Assembly (NCBI RefSeq): GCF_001029285.1 | Contig: NZ_LDZY01000012.1 | Location: 62,001-126,000 of the forward strand | DNA: 64,000 nucleotides | From: Desulfosporosinus acididurans | GTDB taxonomy: Bacteria; Bacillota; Desulfitobacteriia; Desulfitobacteriales; Desulfitobacteriaceae | Reading direction: 5' to 3' | In this document: one piece after another, positions 8,163-17,595 of the stretch | How positions within the stretch are numbered: the stretch's first letter is position 1 | Layout: every line of letters starts with the position of its first letter | The notes under the pieces: model-generated | The model's database searches: none | What the model was told of the DNA's origin: nothing | Seen by the model: only the letters and a program-made list of their open reading frames with translations | Translations under genes and position numbers: made by a program

Positions 8163-8190
8163 GGGCTGGAGCGATCTAGCCCTTTTTTTA
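8163..8190 (+). terminator. Intrinsic terminator of rplS
   Basis: GGGCT-GGA (8163-8170) pairs with TCT-AGCCC (8175-8182) around a GCGA tetraloop, followed by seven T residues. Classical rho-independent form. Confidence 0.88.
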
Positions 8191-8301
8191 CATGCATGCA
8201 AAAAAGATTCTCAGTTGGTCTTCTTAATAGGCAATCTTTTTCGGGCACTCAATCATTCATGATGATGGTGCAGTAGAACCTGACGGCTTCCGCCCTCGCG
8301 A

Positions 8302-8321
8302 GGCTCGGCGCAAGCCGAGCC
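8302..8321 (+). terminator. GC-rich GNRA hairpin upstream of lepB
   Basis: GGCTCGGC (8302-8309), GCAA loop and GCCGAGCC (8314-8321): a perfect 8-bp stem with a GNRA tetraloop, followed by TTCTTTAAT. It may be a second terminator behind rplS or a leftover of a small transcript; no gene lies directly before it. Confidence 0.45.
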
Positions 8322-8351
8322 TTCTTTAATACGATCCGTAGAACTATTTTG

Positions 8352-8379
8352 AGTTATCAGACTTGACTTAGTGATAACT
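8352..8379 (+). promoter_or_regulatory. Inverted repeat around a -35-like box before lepB
   Basis: AGTTATCA (8352-8359) and TGATAACT (8372-8379) are perfect 8-bp arms enclosing TTGACT (8363-8368). The matching -10 (ATTATT at 8386) is weak. The layout suggests a regulated promoter with an operator straddling the -35 box. Confidence 0.4.
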
Positions 8380-8458
8380 TTGGAGATTATTGATTTTTAA
8401 CGTATGCTCCATAAAATCTTGTTCATACTATGAAGTAGTTCAAGAGGGGAGCTATGGA

Positions 8459-8971
8459 ATGGAACAATCAAAATCAAAAAGAAAGTGGATCGTAATTTTG
8501 TTTGGGGTTATTTTACTAAGCGGAGGATTGCTGCGTTGGGGAGTGTTACAGCCCTATTTAATACCTTCTCCATCCATGGAACCGGGGATTGCTCCGGGAG
8601 ATCGTATTCTTGTCAACCGATTAGCCTATCGACTTTGGGCTCCTACCCGCGGAGATATCGTTGTCTTCGCTTTTCCCAAAGACACAAAACGGACGTTTGT
8701 TAAACGTGTCATTGCTGTTGAAGGAGAAAAAGTCGAACTTCGTGATAATAAAGTATTTGTCAATGGCCAAGCAATTCAAGAGCCCTATGTTAAACCGGGA
8801 GATTATCCGCCTTATGGCCCGCAGGTTGTACCTAAAGATAAAGTGTTTGTTTTAGGTGATAATCGCCGTCAAAGCGAGGATTCCCGAGAATGGGGACTTC
8901 TTCCTAAAAGCTATCTTTTAGGAAAAGCCTGGCTTGTTTATTACCCGTTTCCAAGGGTTAAGTTTCTCTAA
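8459..8971 (+). CDS. lepB: Signal peptidase I
   Basis: Type I leader peptidase of 170 residues that removes signal peptides outside the membrane. One N-terminal membrane segment (about residues 9-27, WIVILFGVILLSGGLLRWG) is followed by the catalytic Ser in PSPSMEPGIAPGDRILV, the catalytic Lys in KRTFVKRVIAVEGE and the conserved box VLGDNRRQSEDSREWG. I chose ATG 8459 because AGAGGGGAG lies 7 bp upstream and the encoded MEQSKSKRKW start gives the normal short cytoplasmic tail; an open frame extends 69 bp further left. It precedes rbgA, the usual Firmicute order. Confidence 0.96.
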   Translation: MEQSKSKRKWIVILFGVILLSGGLLRWGVLQPYLIPSPSMEPGIAPGDRILVNRLAYRLWAPTRGDIVVFAFPKDTKRTFVKRVIAVEGEKVELRDNKVFVNGQAIQEPYVKPGDYPPYGPQVVPKDKVFVLGDNRRQSEDSREWGLLPKSYLLGKAWLVYYPFPRVKFL

Positions 8972-9034
8972 TTTGATTTATTAAAGTTCTTTAATTTATT
9001 AAAGGTTGTTTTAAACTAATAAGGAAGGTTTTTA

Positions 9035-9862
9035 GTGAGTATACAGTGGTTTCCGGGGCATATGGCCAAAGCGAGGCGTCTTTTAACGGATCAGCTAAGA
9101 TGGGTTGATGTTGTCGTAGAACTTGCTGATGCCAGAATACCGACTAGCAGCCGCAATCCTTTATTACATGAGATCCTTGGCAAAAAACCAAAGTTATTGT
9201 TGCTCAATAAAGCTGATTTGGCAGAACCTGACTGGACAGTAAAATGGCTCGAAAAGTTGAGAAGCATCAGTCCAGCCTATGCATTGAGCGCTGTTACGGG
9301 AAAAGGCGTTAAACAGATTGTACCGGCCTTAGAAAGCATGGTACAGCAAAAACAGGCGAAACTTGCGGAAAAAGGCGTTCGCCCGCAAATGATCAAGGTT
9401 ATGATCGTGGGGATACCTAATATCGGCAAATCATCTTTAATTAATCAATTGACTGGGGGAGCCCAAGTCAAAGTTGGCAATAAGCCCGGTGTGACCCGGG
9501 GAAATCAATGGGTTCGGATCCATGATCGAGTCGAACTCTTGGATACGCCGGGTATGTTATGGCCCAAGTTTGAAGATCCTGAAATCGGACGTAAACTTGC
9601 CGTTTTAGGGGCGATTAAAGACGAAGTTTTTGATTTGGAAGAATTGGCCCTTTGGATGATTGATTGGTTCAGATTACATTCACCCCAGTCTTTAAGCCGC
9701 TATCAGAATTCTGACTCGGACATAACCCTGGAGACTATAGGTATTAAACGGGGTTGTTTGATTCGAGGCGGGCGGGTGGATACATTAAAAGCAGCTCAAA
9801 TATTTTTGCGTGAACTGAGAACAGGGCAGCTTGGCCCCATTACCATGGATATATTTGGATAG
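9035..9862 (+). CDS. rbgA: Ribosome biogenesis GTPase RbgA (YlqF)
   Basis: A 275-residue circularly permuted GTPase needed for late 50S assembly. G motifs occur in permuted order: LLNKADL (G4) near residue 57, then SAVTGKG (G5), GIPNIGKSSLINQL (G1) near residue 126, GVTRG (G2) and LDTPGMLWP (G3). The N-terminus IQWFPGHMAKARR is diagnostic. The GTG start at 9035 follows AAGGAAGG. It lies between lepB and rnhB as in other Firmicutes. Confidence 0.96.
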   Translation: MSIQWFPGHMAKARRLLTDQLRWVDVVVELADARIPTSSRNPLLHEILGKKPKLLLLNKADLAEPDWTVKWLEKLRSISPAYALSAVTGKGVKQIVPALESMVQQKQAKLAEKGVRPQMIKVMIVGIPNIGKSSLINQLTGGAQVKVGNKPGVTRGNQWVRIHDRVELLDTPGMLWPKFEDPEIGRKLAVLGAIKDEVFDLEELALWMIDWFRLHSPQSLSRYQNSDSDITLETIGIKRGCLIRGGRVDTLKAAQIFLRELRTGQLGPITMDIFG

Positions 9863-9947
9863 GTGTTTTCCGTTATTTGGAAGGATTTCAGCCCCGTAAT
9901 TAAAGGATATAGACCTGTGATGTCGAACTCAGAAAGAGGGAAAATAG

Positions 9948-10730
9948 GTGGTACCGTTATCCCAGATGAATATTAAAGAAGTTGAAATCGCATTATATAA
10001 TGATCCTTCTCCTCGGATGCTTGCTGCTTGCCAAAATGACCCACGGCAAGGGGTTCGGCGGCTCGCAGAACGTCAAATAAAGCATCAGCAGGCCCAAGCG
10101 CAAGAAGACGCGCGTGTTCAGGGATTACTTATCGAGGAAAAGAAATTATGGCAGAAGGGTTTTTTACTGATAGCAGGTATTGATGAGGCCGGCCGGGGTC
10201 CCCTTGCTGGACCGGTTGTTGCTGCAGCCTGTATTCTGCCGACACGGTTTACGCTTCCCGGTCTTAACGACTCTAAAGCTTTAACAGAAAGCAAGCGTGA
10301 AAAACTATTTTCGCAAATCCAAAACCAAGCCATAGACTACGCTATTGGCAGTGCTGAACCCGCAGAGATTGATGTTCTCAATATATTACAAGCAACAAAG
10401 CTGGCAATGAAGAGAGCAGTCGAAGGTTTGACAGTTCGTCCCCATTACTTATTGATTGATGCCCTCACTTTGCCGGCGGTCAATTTACCGCAGCTTCCTC
10501 TGGTAAGAGGAGATCAGTTAAGCGCCTCGATCGCTGCGGCTTCAATCTTAGCAAAGGTAACTCGTGATCGATTAATGGTCGAACTTGACGCACTTTATCC
10601 TGAATATACCTTTTCTAAAAACAAGGGTTATGGTACGAGTGAACATATGAAAGTTTTGCGGCGTTTAGGGCCATGTCCTCTTCATCGTAAGAGTTTTGCC
10701 CCGGTAAAAGAAGGGCTGTCCGCTCTTTAA
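9948..10730 (+). CDS. rnhB: Ribonuclease HII
   Basis: Cuts RNA strands in RNA-DNA hybrids and at single ribonucleotides. The 260 residues include a ~70-residue N-terminal extension typical of Firmicute RNase HII, then AGIDEAGRGPLAGPVVAAAC with the Asp-Glu metal pair, SKALTESKRE, LLIDAL and GDQLSASIAAASILAKVTRD with the remaining Asp ligands. The GTG at 9948 is supported by AGAGGG upstream. It ends 111 bp before nuoA. Confidence 0.96.
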   Translation: MVPLSQMNIKEVEIALYNDPSPRMLAACQNDPRQGVRRLAERQIKHQQAQAQEDARVQGLLIEEKKLWQKGFLLIAGIDEAGRGPLAGPVVAAACILPTRFTLPGLNDSKALTESKREKLFSQIQNQAIDYAIGSAEPAEIDVLNILQATKLAMKRAVEGLTVRPHYLLIDALTLPAVNLPQLPLVRGDQLSASIAAASILAKVTRDRLMVELDALYPEYTFSKNKGYGTSEHMKVLRRLGPCPLHRKSFAPVKEGLSAL

Positions 10731-10759
10731 CTTTGCCGAGGTCTATGGCGCCGCTTTAT

Positions 10760-10805
10760 GCCGGGATAATGAGAGGTTCTTTCTGAGTCCGTGGATTAAC
10801 CCGGC
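10760..10805 (+). other. Long-range hairpin between rnhB and nuoA
   Basis: GCCGGG (10760-10765) can pair with CCCGGC (10800-10805), and flanking TTAT/ATAA bases extend it. An A6-T7 run (10810-10822) follows just before the nuoA ribosome binding site. It could terminate rnhB transcripts or form part of a nuo leader. No convincing promoter was found in this 111-bp gap. Confidence 0.3.
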
Positions 10806-10841
10806 TTATAAAAAATTTTTTTCAGGAAGGAGGTAAGGAAG

Positions 10842-11198
10842 TTGGACAACAATTTTGCTGCTGTCGGAGTGTTTCTTGTTGGTGCCATCGCTGTATCGGT
10901 CATTATGATGCTAATGCCCAAGTTGTTGGCGCCCAATAAGCCACATAAGGAAAAACTGACAACGTATGAGTGCGGGAACGAAACTATTGGACGGACCTGG
11001 CTCGGATTTAAGAGTAATTACTTTATGTATGCTCTTGTATTTACAGCGTTTGATGTTGAAACGGTCTTCTTATATCCTTGGGCGCTCACATTCCAAAAAC
11101 TAGGGACATTCGCCTTCGTGGAAATGTTCATCTTTATCGTCATTCTTTTGGTTGGCTTCTGGTATGCTTGGAAAGAAGGTGCTTTAGAGTGGATGTAA
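10842..11198 (+). CDS. nuoA: NADH-quinone oxidoreductase subunit A
   Basis: A 118-residue membrane subunit of complex I with three predicted helices. The conserved loop [18 protein letters not shown] and the segment [13 protein letters not shown] identify it. TTG 10842 follows AGGAAGGAGG by 6-10 bp; no ATG is available nearby. It opens an 11-gene nuo operon and its last codons overlap the nuoB start by 10 nt. Confidence 0.95.
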   Translation: MDNNFAAVGVFLVGAIAVSVIMMLMPKLLAPNKPHKEKLTTYECGNETIGRTWLGFKSNYFMYALVFTAFDVETVFLYPWALTFQKLGTFAFVEMFIFIVILLVGFWYAWKEGALEWM

Positions 11199-11710
11199 GG
11201 TTGGAAAGACAGCTGCGTGAAGATGAAACGCTGCTGGAGAAGAACATTTTAGTAACGAATATCGATAAGCTTCTTAACTGGGCACGCGGGCACTCTTTTT
11301 GGCCTGTTACCTTTGGTTTAGCCTGCTGCGCCATCGAGATGATGGCTACCGGCGGACCACGCTACGATATTTCGCGCTTTGGCTATGAGGTATTCCGGGC
11401 ATCACCGCGGCAAGCTGATGTCATGATTGTTGCGGGAACCTGTACCCGCAAAATGGCGCCGCTTTTAAGACGTATTTATGACCAAATGCCTGAACCAAAA
11501 TGGGTTATCGCCATGGGAAGTTGTGCCAACGCCGGAGGACCTTTTGTGGATTCCTATTCAATGATGGCAGGCGTTGATAAGATTGTCCCGGTTGATGTCT
11601 ATATTCCGGGGTGTCCTCCGCGGCCGGAATCCTTAATCTATGGGCTTTTGCAACTTCAATATAAGGTTTCAAATCCCGCTAAGGTGAGGTTAATGAGACA
11701 TGGAAAATAA
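11189..11710 (+). CDS. nuoB: NADH-quinone oxidoreductase subunit B
   Basis: Peripheral-arm subunit (173 residues) that holds the terminal 4Fe-4S cluster N2. ACCAIEMM supplies the tandem Cys pair, [10 protein letters not shown] and IPGCPPRPE the other two ligands. The segment usually written GTVTxKMAP reads GTCTRKMAP here, which adds a fifth Cys near the cluster. I chose GTG 11189 ([19 protein letters not shown]) because AGAAGGT lies 8 bp upstream; the frame continues open to 11078 inside nuoA, but that part is a shadow of nuoA. It overlaps nuoC by 11 nt. Confidence 0.93.
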   Translation: MDVRLERQLREDETLLEKNILVTNIDKLLNWARGHSFWPVTFGLACCAIEMMATGGPRYDISRFGYEVFRASPRQADVMIVAGTCTRKMAPLLRRIYDQMPEPKWVIAMGSCANAGGPFVDSYSMMAGVDKIVPVDVYIPGCPPRPESLIYGLLQLQYKVSNPAKVRLMRHGK

Positions 11711-12191
11711 AGAACTGTTAAAACAACGAGTGGAAGAGCTGGCCGGCAGGGTTAACGGTGAGGTCGAAGAGATCTTAGGTACACTTATTCTTAAAGTTCA
11801 GGCACCTTATGTGACAGAAACCCTTACAGCAGTGAAAAGCTTCGATGATGTCCCATGTGACTTTCTCCACGATCTGGCGGGGTTAGACTTGGTGGATCAT
11901 CTTGAGGTTGTATATCAGTTGACAAGTCTGAACGGCCCTCAGCATCTGCGCGTAAAAGCTATTGTTGACCGGGAAAACCCGGTGGTTGATTCGGTCACGA
12001 GAATTTGGCAAGGCGCAGACTATTTAGAGCGTGAAGCCTACGACATGTTTGGAATTCAATTTAAAGGTCATCCTAACCTCAAAAGGATTTATATGTGGGA
12101 TGATTTTGAAGGCTATCCACTACGCAAGGACTATGAGACCGAACCCATTGAGATTCGTAATCTTGTCCGCCAGCGTATAGACGGGGAATAG
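11700..12191 (+). CDS. nuoC: NADH-quinone oxidoreductase subunit C
   Basis: A 163-residue peripheral-arm subunit (30 kDa homologue). The conserved C-terminal part is [24 protein letters not shown] and [12 protein letters not shown]. The ATG at 11700 overlaps the end of nuoB. It is separate from nuoD, unlike the fused NuoCD of enterobacteria, and followed by nuoD after 11 bp. Confidence 0.96.
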   Translation: MENKELLKQRVEELAGRVNGEVEEILGTLILKVQAPYVTETLTAVKSFDDVPCDFLHDLAGLDLVDHLEVVYQLTSLNGPQHLRVKAIVDRENPVVDSVTRIWQGADYLEREAYDMFGIQFKGHPNLKRIYMWDDFEGYPLRKDYETEPIEIRNLVRQRIDGE

Positions 12192-12202
12192 GGGGGAAAA
12201 CC

Positions 12203-13306
12203 ATGAGTATTGATAAAACGGAAGAACTCGTTCTTAACATGGGTCCTCAACACCCGAGTATGCACGGCTTATTTCGGATGATTGTTCATTTAGAAGGGGA
12301 GACTGTAACAGAAATCGAGCCCAAAATTGGATATTTACATCGAGGAATAGAAAAACTAGCAGAAAGCCGGACTTATACGCAGTTTATCCCCTACACGGAT
12401 CGCTTAGATTACTTAGCTTCTCCACATAATAACTGGGCCTATGTACAGACTGTTGAAAAGCTGATGGGTGTTGAAATTCCTGAGCGGGCTGAATATCTTC
12501 GGGTAATTTTTGGGGAACTTGCTCGGATTGCCAGCCACCAGGTCATGATTGCCAGTACTGCCCTGGATATCGCGGGCTGGACGGCTTGGGGCTATGCCTT
12601 CCGGGATCGGGAACGAATCCTGGATATGTATGAAATGACTGCAGGAAGCCGCTTAACAGTAAACTGCATGCGTATTGGTGGCATGAGTGCCGAACCTCCG
12701 GCTGAGTTTTGGCCTGCATTAGAATCGTTCTTGGACGATACCCCTGAGATGCTCGAAGAATACTACGGCATCTTTTTCGGGAATGAAATTGCTCAAGGCC
12801 GTTTGAAAAATGTGGGGATTATGCCTAAAGAACTGGCAGAAAATCTATCAATTACCGGTCCGGTTTTACGGGCATCCGGGGTTCAGTATGATGTGCGCAA
12901 GGCTTATCCGTACAGTATCTATGACCGCTTTGATTTCGATGTCCCTGTTCGCTACGGATGTGACAGCTATGACCGCACCATAATAAGGATGGATGAAATT
13001 AAGGAAAGCGTTAAGATTATTAGGCAAGCTATTCGTGATATCCCTGAAGGGCCGATTATGGCCAAAGTACCGAAAGTCATAAAGCCTCCGGTTGGCGAAG
13101 TTTATCACCGCGTGGAGAACCCCAAAGGGGAATTGGGATTTTATATCGTCAGTGATGGATCGACGAAACCGGCACGTGTTCGCATTCGTCCAGGAACATT
13201 CGTCAATTTGCAAATGCTTCCCATCGTTGCTAAAGGGTGGAAAATTCAAGACGTTGTGGCGATATTTGCAACTTTGGATGCAGTCTTGGGTGAAGTGGAC
13301 AAGTAG
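12203..13306 (+). CDS. nuoD: NADH-quinone oxidoreductase subunit D
   Basis: The 49-kDa homologue (367 residues), forming the quinone-binding cavity with Nuo[35 protein letters not shown] and the C-terminal segment [14 protein letters not shown] are diagnostic, showing descent from NiFe-hydrogenase large subunits; the hydrogenase Cys ligands are absent, as expected. The ATG follows AGGGGGG. Normal length and order. Confidence 0.97.
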   Translation: MSIDKTEELVLNMGPQHPSMHGLFRMIVHLEGETVTEIEPKIGYLHRGIEKLAESRTYTQFIPYTDRLDYLASPHNNWAYVQTVEKLMGVEIPERAEYLRVIFGELARIASHQVMIASTALDIAGWTAWGYAFRDRERILDMYEMTAGSRLTVNCMRIGGMSAEPPAEFWPALESFLDDTPEMLEEYYGIFFGNEIAQGRLKNVGIMPKELAENLSITGPVLRASGVQYDVRKAYPYSIYDRFDFDVPVRYGCDSYDRTIIRMDEIKESVKIIRQAIRDIPEGPIMAKVPKVIKPPVGEVYHRVENPKGELGFYIVSDGSTKPARVRIRPGTFVNLQMLPIVAKGWKIQDVVAIFATLDAVLGEVDK

Positions 13307-13330
13307 AAAATCCTATGAGGGGAGAATAAG

Positions 13331-14374
13331 ATGCAGACTTTAAATAATCTGTTTTTGATTATCGCGCATTTCATCCGTAGTTTATTTGCGGATCCCCAAT
13401 CGGTTTGGGCTAATTTAACCATGGATGTCATTAATTTCATCATCGTGGTTGTCATTATTGTCCTGGCTGCATTAATCCTTATTTTACTTGAACGTAAAGT
13501 AGCGGGTTGGACTTCAATGAGAACAGGGCCCAATCGTCTCGGTCCGCGCGGATGGTTTCAGACAATTGCAGATGCTTTAAAATTAATGGGAAAAGAAGAT
13601 GTTACTCCGGCTGGTGCCGATAAAATCATCTTCAAAATCGCACCAATGATTATCTTTTCACTGCCGATGATGACCTTGGCCGTGATTCCCTATGGAAACC
13701 ATATGGCTCCAATAGATCTCGATTTGGGAATCTTCTATTTCTTGGCGGTTTCTGCTATTTCTACCTTGGCATTTTTAATGGCCGGCTGGGGATCCAACAA
13801 TAAATACTCTTTGTTGGGCGGTATGCGGGCGGTTGCTCAAATGATCAGTTATGAAATTCCCCTGTTATTTTCCCTTCTGGGAGTAATTATGATTACTCAG
13901 TCCTTTAATCTTGGCGATATCGTTAAAGCTCAGCATACGATTCCCTTTATAGTTCTTCAGCCTTTGGCCTTTGTTATTTATATTATTGCGGGAATTGCTG
14001 AAGTCAATCGTGCACCTTTCGACTTGGTTGAAGCAGATCAAGAGGTTGTTGCAGGTCCTTTCACAGAGTATACCGGTCTTCGCTGGGGCTTGTTCTTCTT
14101 AGGAGAGTATGGCAACATGACGGCGGTTTCAGCTCTTGCTGCAACGGTATTTCTGGGAGGTTGGCAAGGTCCTTTTCTGCCGGGCTGGGTTTGGTTTTGG
14201 ATGAAAGTCGGGGTAATAATCTTCTTTATGATGTGGGTGCGCTGGACGTTCCCCAGAATTAGGGTGGATCATCTGATGCACTTGGCATGGAAGGTATTAC
14301 TGCCGCTTTCGATTTTGAACATTTTCTTAACGGGTCTGGGAATTTTTATTTACCGGCTCGTGATGGGAGGTTGA
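13331..14374 (+). CDS. nuoH: NADH-quinone oxidoreductase subunit H
   Basis: A 347-residue membrane subunit with about eight helices, forming the quinone tunnel entrance. [20 protein letters not shown] and [16 protein letters not shown] are the hallmark loops. The ATG at 13331 follows GAGGGGAGAA. The gene ends 4 bp before nuoI. Confidence 0.97.
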   Translation: MQTLNNLFLIIAHFIRSLFADPQSVWANLTMDVINFIIVVVIIVLAALILILLERKVAGWTSMRTGPNRLGPRGWFQTIADALKLMGKEDVTPAGADKIIFKIAPMIIFSLPMMTLAVIPYGNHMAPIDLDLGIFYFLAVSAISTLAFLMAGWGSNNKYSLLGGMRAVAQMISYEIPLLFSLLGVIMITQSFNLGDIVKAQHTIPFIVLQPLAFVIYIIAGIAEVNRAPFDLVEADQEVVAGPFTEYTGLRWGLFFLGEYGNMTAVSALAATVFLGGWQGPFLPGWVWFWMKVGVIIFFMMWVRWTFPRIRVDHLMHLAWKVLLPLSILNIFLTGLGIFIYRLVMGG

Positions 14375-14378
14375 CGCA

Positions 14379-14783
14379 GTGTTTGGTAAAGGTCTGTTTC
14401 AAGGATTAGGCATCACGTTCAAACGCATGGTCGGTCCCAATATCACAGAGTTTTATCCCGAACAGAAGCCTGTGCTTCCAAGTAGAGTGCGAAGTTCGAT
14501 GGGTCTGCAGCGGGAAAAATGCATTTGTTGCAATATGTGTGCGATGGCTTGTCCGAATGGCGTGATTAAATTAACCGGCGAAAAAGATGAAGAAAGCAAA
14601 AAACGAGTTCTTAAAAGCTATCATATGGATCTTGGTCGCTGCCTGTTTTGTGGTTTGTGCACGGAAGCTTGCCCGACTAAGGCTTTGACAGTCACCCAGG
14701 AGTATGAAAATGCAGTATTTGAAGCTGATGACATGAAATGGGATATGATTGCGCGGGCTGAGCGGAAAGGGAAGGAGGGCTAA
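14379..14783 (+). CDS. nuoI: NADH-quinone oxidoreductase subunit I
   Basis: A 134-residue ferredoxin-like subunit with two 4Fe-4S motifs, CICCNMCAMACP and CLFCGLCTEACP (clusters N6a/N6b), that pass electrons toward NuoB. Because nuoEFG are missing, this subunit is the likely docking point for the unknown electron donor. The GTG at 14379 follows GGGAGG by 8 bp. Confidence 0.95.
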   Translation: MFGKGLFQGLGITFKRMVGPNITEFYPEQKPVLPSRVRSSMGLQREKCICCNMCAMACPNGVIKLTGEKDEESKKRVLKSYHMDLGRCLFCGLCTEACPTKALTVTQEYENAVFEADDMKWDMIARAERKGKEG

Positions 14784-14785
14784 GC

Positions 14786-15289
14786 GTGGGCACTATCGTT
14801 TTCTTTATCTTTGCTATCTTGGCAATAGCCGCAGCTTGGGGGGTAGTTACTTCCAGGAATATTGTCCATAGTGCGTTTTATCTGGCACTTTCCTTTTCAG
14901 GAGTAGCCGTACTTTATGTACTAATGAACGCGGATTTCCTCGCAGCTGTTCAATTGCTTGTTTATACCGGTGCAGTATCGATTATGGTCGTTTTCGCAGT
15001 AATGCTGACGCTGCGCGGAGAGGTTAGTGACAGTAATCCGGAGAATCGCAAGTGGGGATGGGGAGCGTTTATTTCTGTACTGCTCTTCGCGGTGATTGCT
15101 CTCGTCGTTCTTACAAATCCGGACTGGCGTATTTTGCCATCGGCCTGGACGAGCGGCGGTTCTGCCGAGGATATGTCCCTCCTGCTGCTTTCACAGTTTA
15201 TGATTCCCTTTGAGGCTGCTGCCGTATTGCTGACTGTAGCTTTAGCCGGAGCCGTAATTTTGGCGAAGGGAGTGAAGGAAAACAAATGA
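14786..15289 (+). CDS. nuoJ: NADH-quinone oxidoreductase subunit J
   Basis: A 167-residue membrane subunit with five predicted helices; [50 protein letters not shown] (read in pieces [13 protein letters not shown] and [15 protein letters not shown]) is the conserved stretch. The GTG at 14786 is 2 bp after the nuoI stop and preceded by AAGGAGGG inside nuoI. It overlaps nuoK by 4 nt (ATGA). Confidence 0.93.
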   Translation: MGTIVFFIFAILAIAAAWGVVTSRNIVHSAFYLALSFSGVAVLYVLMNADFLAAVQLLVYTGAVSIMVVFAVMLTLRGEVSDSNPENRKWGWGAFISVLLFAVIALVVLTNPDWRILPSAWTSGGSAEDMSLLLLSQFMIPFEAAAVLLTVALAGAVILAKGVKENK

Positions 15290-15630
15290 ATTTAGGTAAT
15301 TTAAGTGTTGGACTTTCAACCTATCTTTTGGTAGGAGCGATGCTCTTTTGCCTTGGACTTTATGGTGTATTTGCTAAGAGGAACATTATTGCCATACTCA
15401 TGTCCCTTGAGTTAATGCTTAATGCTGTTAACATCAATTTTGTCGCCTTTAACCGTTTTCTATGGAATCAAAAAATTGATATTCACTATATCCTTACAGG
15501 AAATGTAGCGGCACTCTTCGTAATCGTGGTGGCTGCAGCTGAAATTGCTGTGGGCCTGGCCCTCGTGATTACAATTTATCGTAATCGTCATTCAACAAAT
15601 GTTGATGAATTTGATTGGTTGAAGTGGTAA
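15286..15630 (+). CDS. nuoK: NADH-quinone oxidoreductase subunit K
   Basis: A 114-residue Mrp-like membrane subunit with three helices. The helix 2 motif [20 protein letters not shown], with the conserved membrane Glu, identifies it. Translation is coupled to nuoJ through a 4-nt overlap. It is followed by nuoL after 21 bp. Confidence 0.95.
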   Translation: MNLGNLSVGLSTYLLVGAMLFCLGLYGVFAKRNIIAILMSLELMLNAVNINFVAFNRFLWNQKIDIHYILTGNVAALFVIVVAAAEIAVGLALVITIYRNRHSTNVDEFDWLKW

Positions 15631-15651
15631 GAGAGACTATGGAGAAGGTAG

Positions 15652-17595
15652 GTGTTCAAGGAAATGCATGATCTCTTTCGATGGGCATGGTTAATTCCTG
15701 CTTTGCCCTTCCTGTCGTTTCTACTCATCGCCTTTGTCACGAAACGATCCAAAGGACTGTCTTCCACGGTGTCGATCCTTGCGATCTTGACTGCATTGGG
15801 TTTAGCTGTCGCAATTGGTTTAGGCATTATTCAGTCTGGGGCTGAAATTGTGGAACATCCGGTGATCGTTAGCGCGAACTGGCTAAATATTGGAGGATTA
15901 AAGATTAATTTCGGTACAATCGTAGATCCTCTAAGTGCTATGATGTTGTTTGTTGTGACCTTAGTTGCCTCTATGGTACAAATCTACTCCTTAGGCTATA
16001 TGCATGGAGATAAAGGTTGGTCACGTTACTATGCGTACCAGTCCTTATTTGCTTCCTCTATGCTGGGAATGGTTATTGCGACTAACTTATTACAGCTCTT
16101 TATTTTCTGGGAACTTGTCGGTCTTTGTTCCTATTTGCTGATTGGTTTCTGGTATTTCAAAGTCTCTGCTCGGGAAGCAGCCAAGAAAGCTTTTATCACA
16201 ACTCGTGTTGGGGATTTTGGTTTACTGCTGGGAATTCTGTTTCTGTACAACAAGTTCGGAACTCTGGATTTCACGGCCCTCTCCGCTGCCTTGAGCACTA
16301 GCCTGCAAAACGTGGCCGTTGTAGGTACAGCCGGTTATGTCACGGTTATGGCCTTTCTGATCTTTATGGGACCGATGGGCAAGTCAGGCCAATTCCCTCT
16401 GCACGTATGGCTGCCTGATGCAATGGAAGGTCCTACACCCGTTAGCGCCCTGATTCATGCTGCAACTATGGTTGTAGCCGGTGTTTATCTTGTGGCCAAA
16501 ATGTATTTTCTGTTTCAAGCTTCCCCGGCCGCGCTGCAGTTTGTTGCAGGAATCGGTGCTTTCACAGCACTTTTTGCGGCAACCATCGCCATTGCCCAGG
16601 ATGATATAAAACGGATTTTGGCCTATTCGACCTTGAGTCAATTAGGCTATATGATCTTCGCTCTTGGGGTTGGTTCTTATTCAGGCTCGATGTTCCATCT
16701 GATGACTCATGCCTTCTTTAAAGCCTTAATGTTCTTGGGAGCAGGTTCGGTGATTCATGCTATGCATGAAAAACAGAACATTTGGGACATGGGTGGTCTA
16801 TGGAAAAAAATGCCTATTACAGGCTGGACTTTCTTTATTGGAGTGTTGGCAATTTCCGGTATTCCACCCTTTGCCGGCTTCTGGTCGAAGGATGAGCTGT
16901 TGGCCAATGCCTTACAAAATGGTCACCCCATAGTTTATGCTGTTGGCTTGTTTACGGCGTTTTTAACGGCCTTTTATATGAGCCGCCTCTTCTTCGTAGC
17001 CTTTATGGGGCCTGAAAAACCGGAGAATCATCCTCACGAATCTCCTTGGACTATGACTATTCCACTGATTGTTTTGGCAACGTTTAGTACTATAGGTGGA
17101 TTAGCTGCTTTACCAAGTCACAATTTTGCCTTCTTTATTCACTTTGGTGAATTTGAACCAGAAGGTATGAACTGGGGTTTGGCCGGAATATCGGTTATTG
17201 CCGGTTTGCTTGGCATGGGCTTGGCCTATTATATCTATATCAAAAAAGCAATCAGCTCAGAGAGCATAGTTGCCCGTTTCCCAGTGCCTTATAAAATCCT
17301 CAAGAACAAATACTACATTGATGAGCTGTATCTCTGGATTATCCACAATATCATGGATGGGTTGGCTAAAGTACTCTATTTCTTTGACATCTATATTATT
17401 GACGGGATTATCAATGGAATTGCTCTATTGACACGTGGGAGTGCTAAAGGATTGCGCAGAATGAGTACCGGACAACTTCAAACCTATGCTATGGTATTCT
17501 TTTTCGCAGTTGTTGTCATTTTCATGGTCTTCGCTTTTGGGGAAGGACAGTTCTCATCCCTTAACCCCTTAGCGATGCTGGGAGGTGTGAAATAA
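15652..17595 (+). CDS. nuoL: NADH-quinone oxidoreductase subunit L
   Basis: Proton-channel antiporter-like subunit (647 residues, about 15-16 helices plus the lateral helix). Conserved motifs are FWELVGLCSYLLIGFWY, GKSGQFPLHVWLPDAMEG, PVSALIHAATMVVAGVYL, LAYSTLSQLGYM and MTHAFFKALMFLGAGSV, which carry the key Glu, Lys and His residues of the channel. The GTG at 15652 has GGAG 7 bp upstream; ATG 15664 (MHDLFRW) is an alternative start. The stop overlaps the nuoM ATG by 1 nt. Confidence 0.95.
   Translation: MFKEMHDLFRWAWLIPALPFLSFLLIAFVTKRSKGLSSTVSILAILTALGLAVAIGLGIIQSGAEIVEHPVIVSANWLNIGGLKINFGTIVDPLSAMMLFVVTLVASMVQIYSLGYMHGDKGWSRYYAYQSLFASSMLGMVIATNLLQLFIFWELVGLCSYLLIGFWYFKVSAREAAKKAFITTRVGDFGLLLGILFLYNKFGTLDFTALSAALSTSLQNVAVVGTAGYVTVMAFLIFMGPMGKSGQFPLHVWLPDAMEGPTPVSALIHAATMVVAGVYLVAKMYFLFQASPAALQFVAGIGAFTALFAATIAIAQDDIKRILAYSTLSQLGYMIFALGVGSYSGSMFHLMTHAFFKALMFLGAGSVIHAMHEKQNIWDMGGLWKKMPITGWTFFIGVLAISGIPPFAGFWSKDELLANALQNGHPIVYAVGLFTAFLTAFYMSRLFFVAFMGPEKPENHPHESPWTMTIPLIVLATFSTIGGLAALPSHNFAFFIHFGEFEPEGMNWGLAGISVIAGLLGMGLAYYIYIKKAISSESIVARFPVPYKILKNKYYIDELYLWIIHNIMDGLAKVLYFFDIYIIDGIINGIALLTRGSAKGLRRMSTGQLQTYAMVFFFAVVVIFMVFAFGEGQFSSLNPLAMLGGVK

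Noticed and set aside
12866-13249. 127-codon minus-strand frame opposite nuoD
   Set aside because: Shadow of nuoD with no family features.
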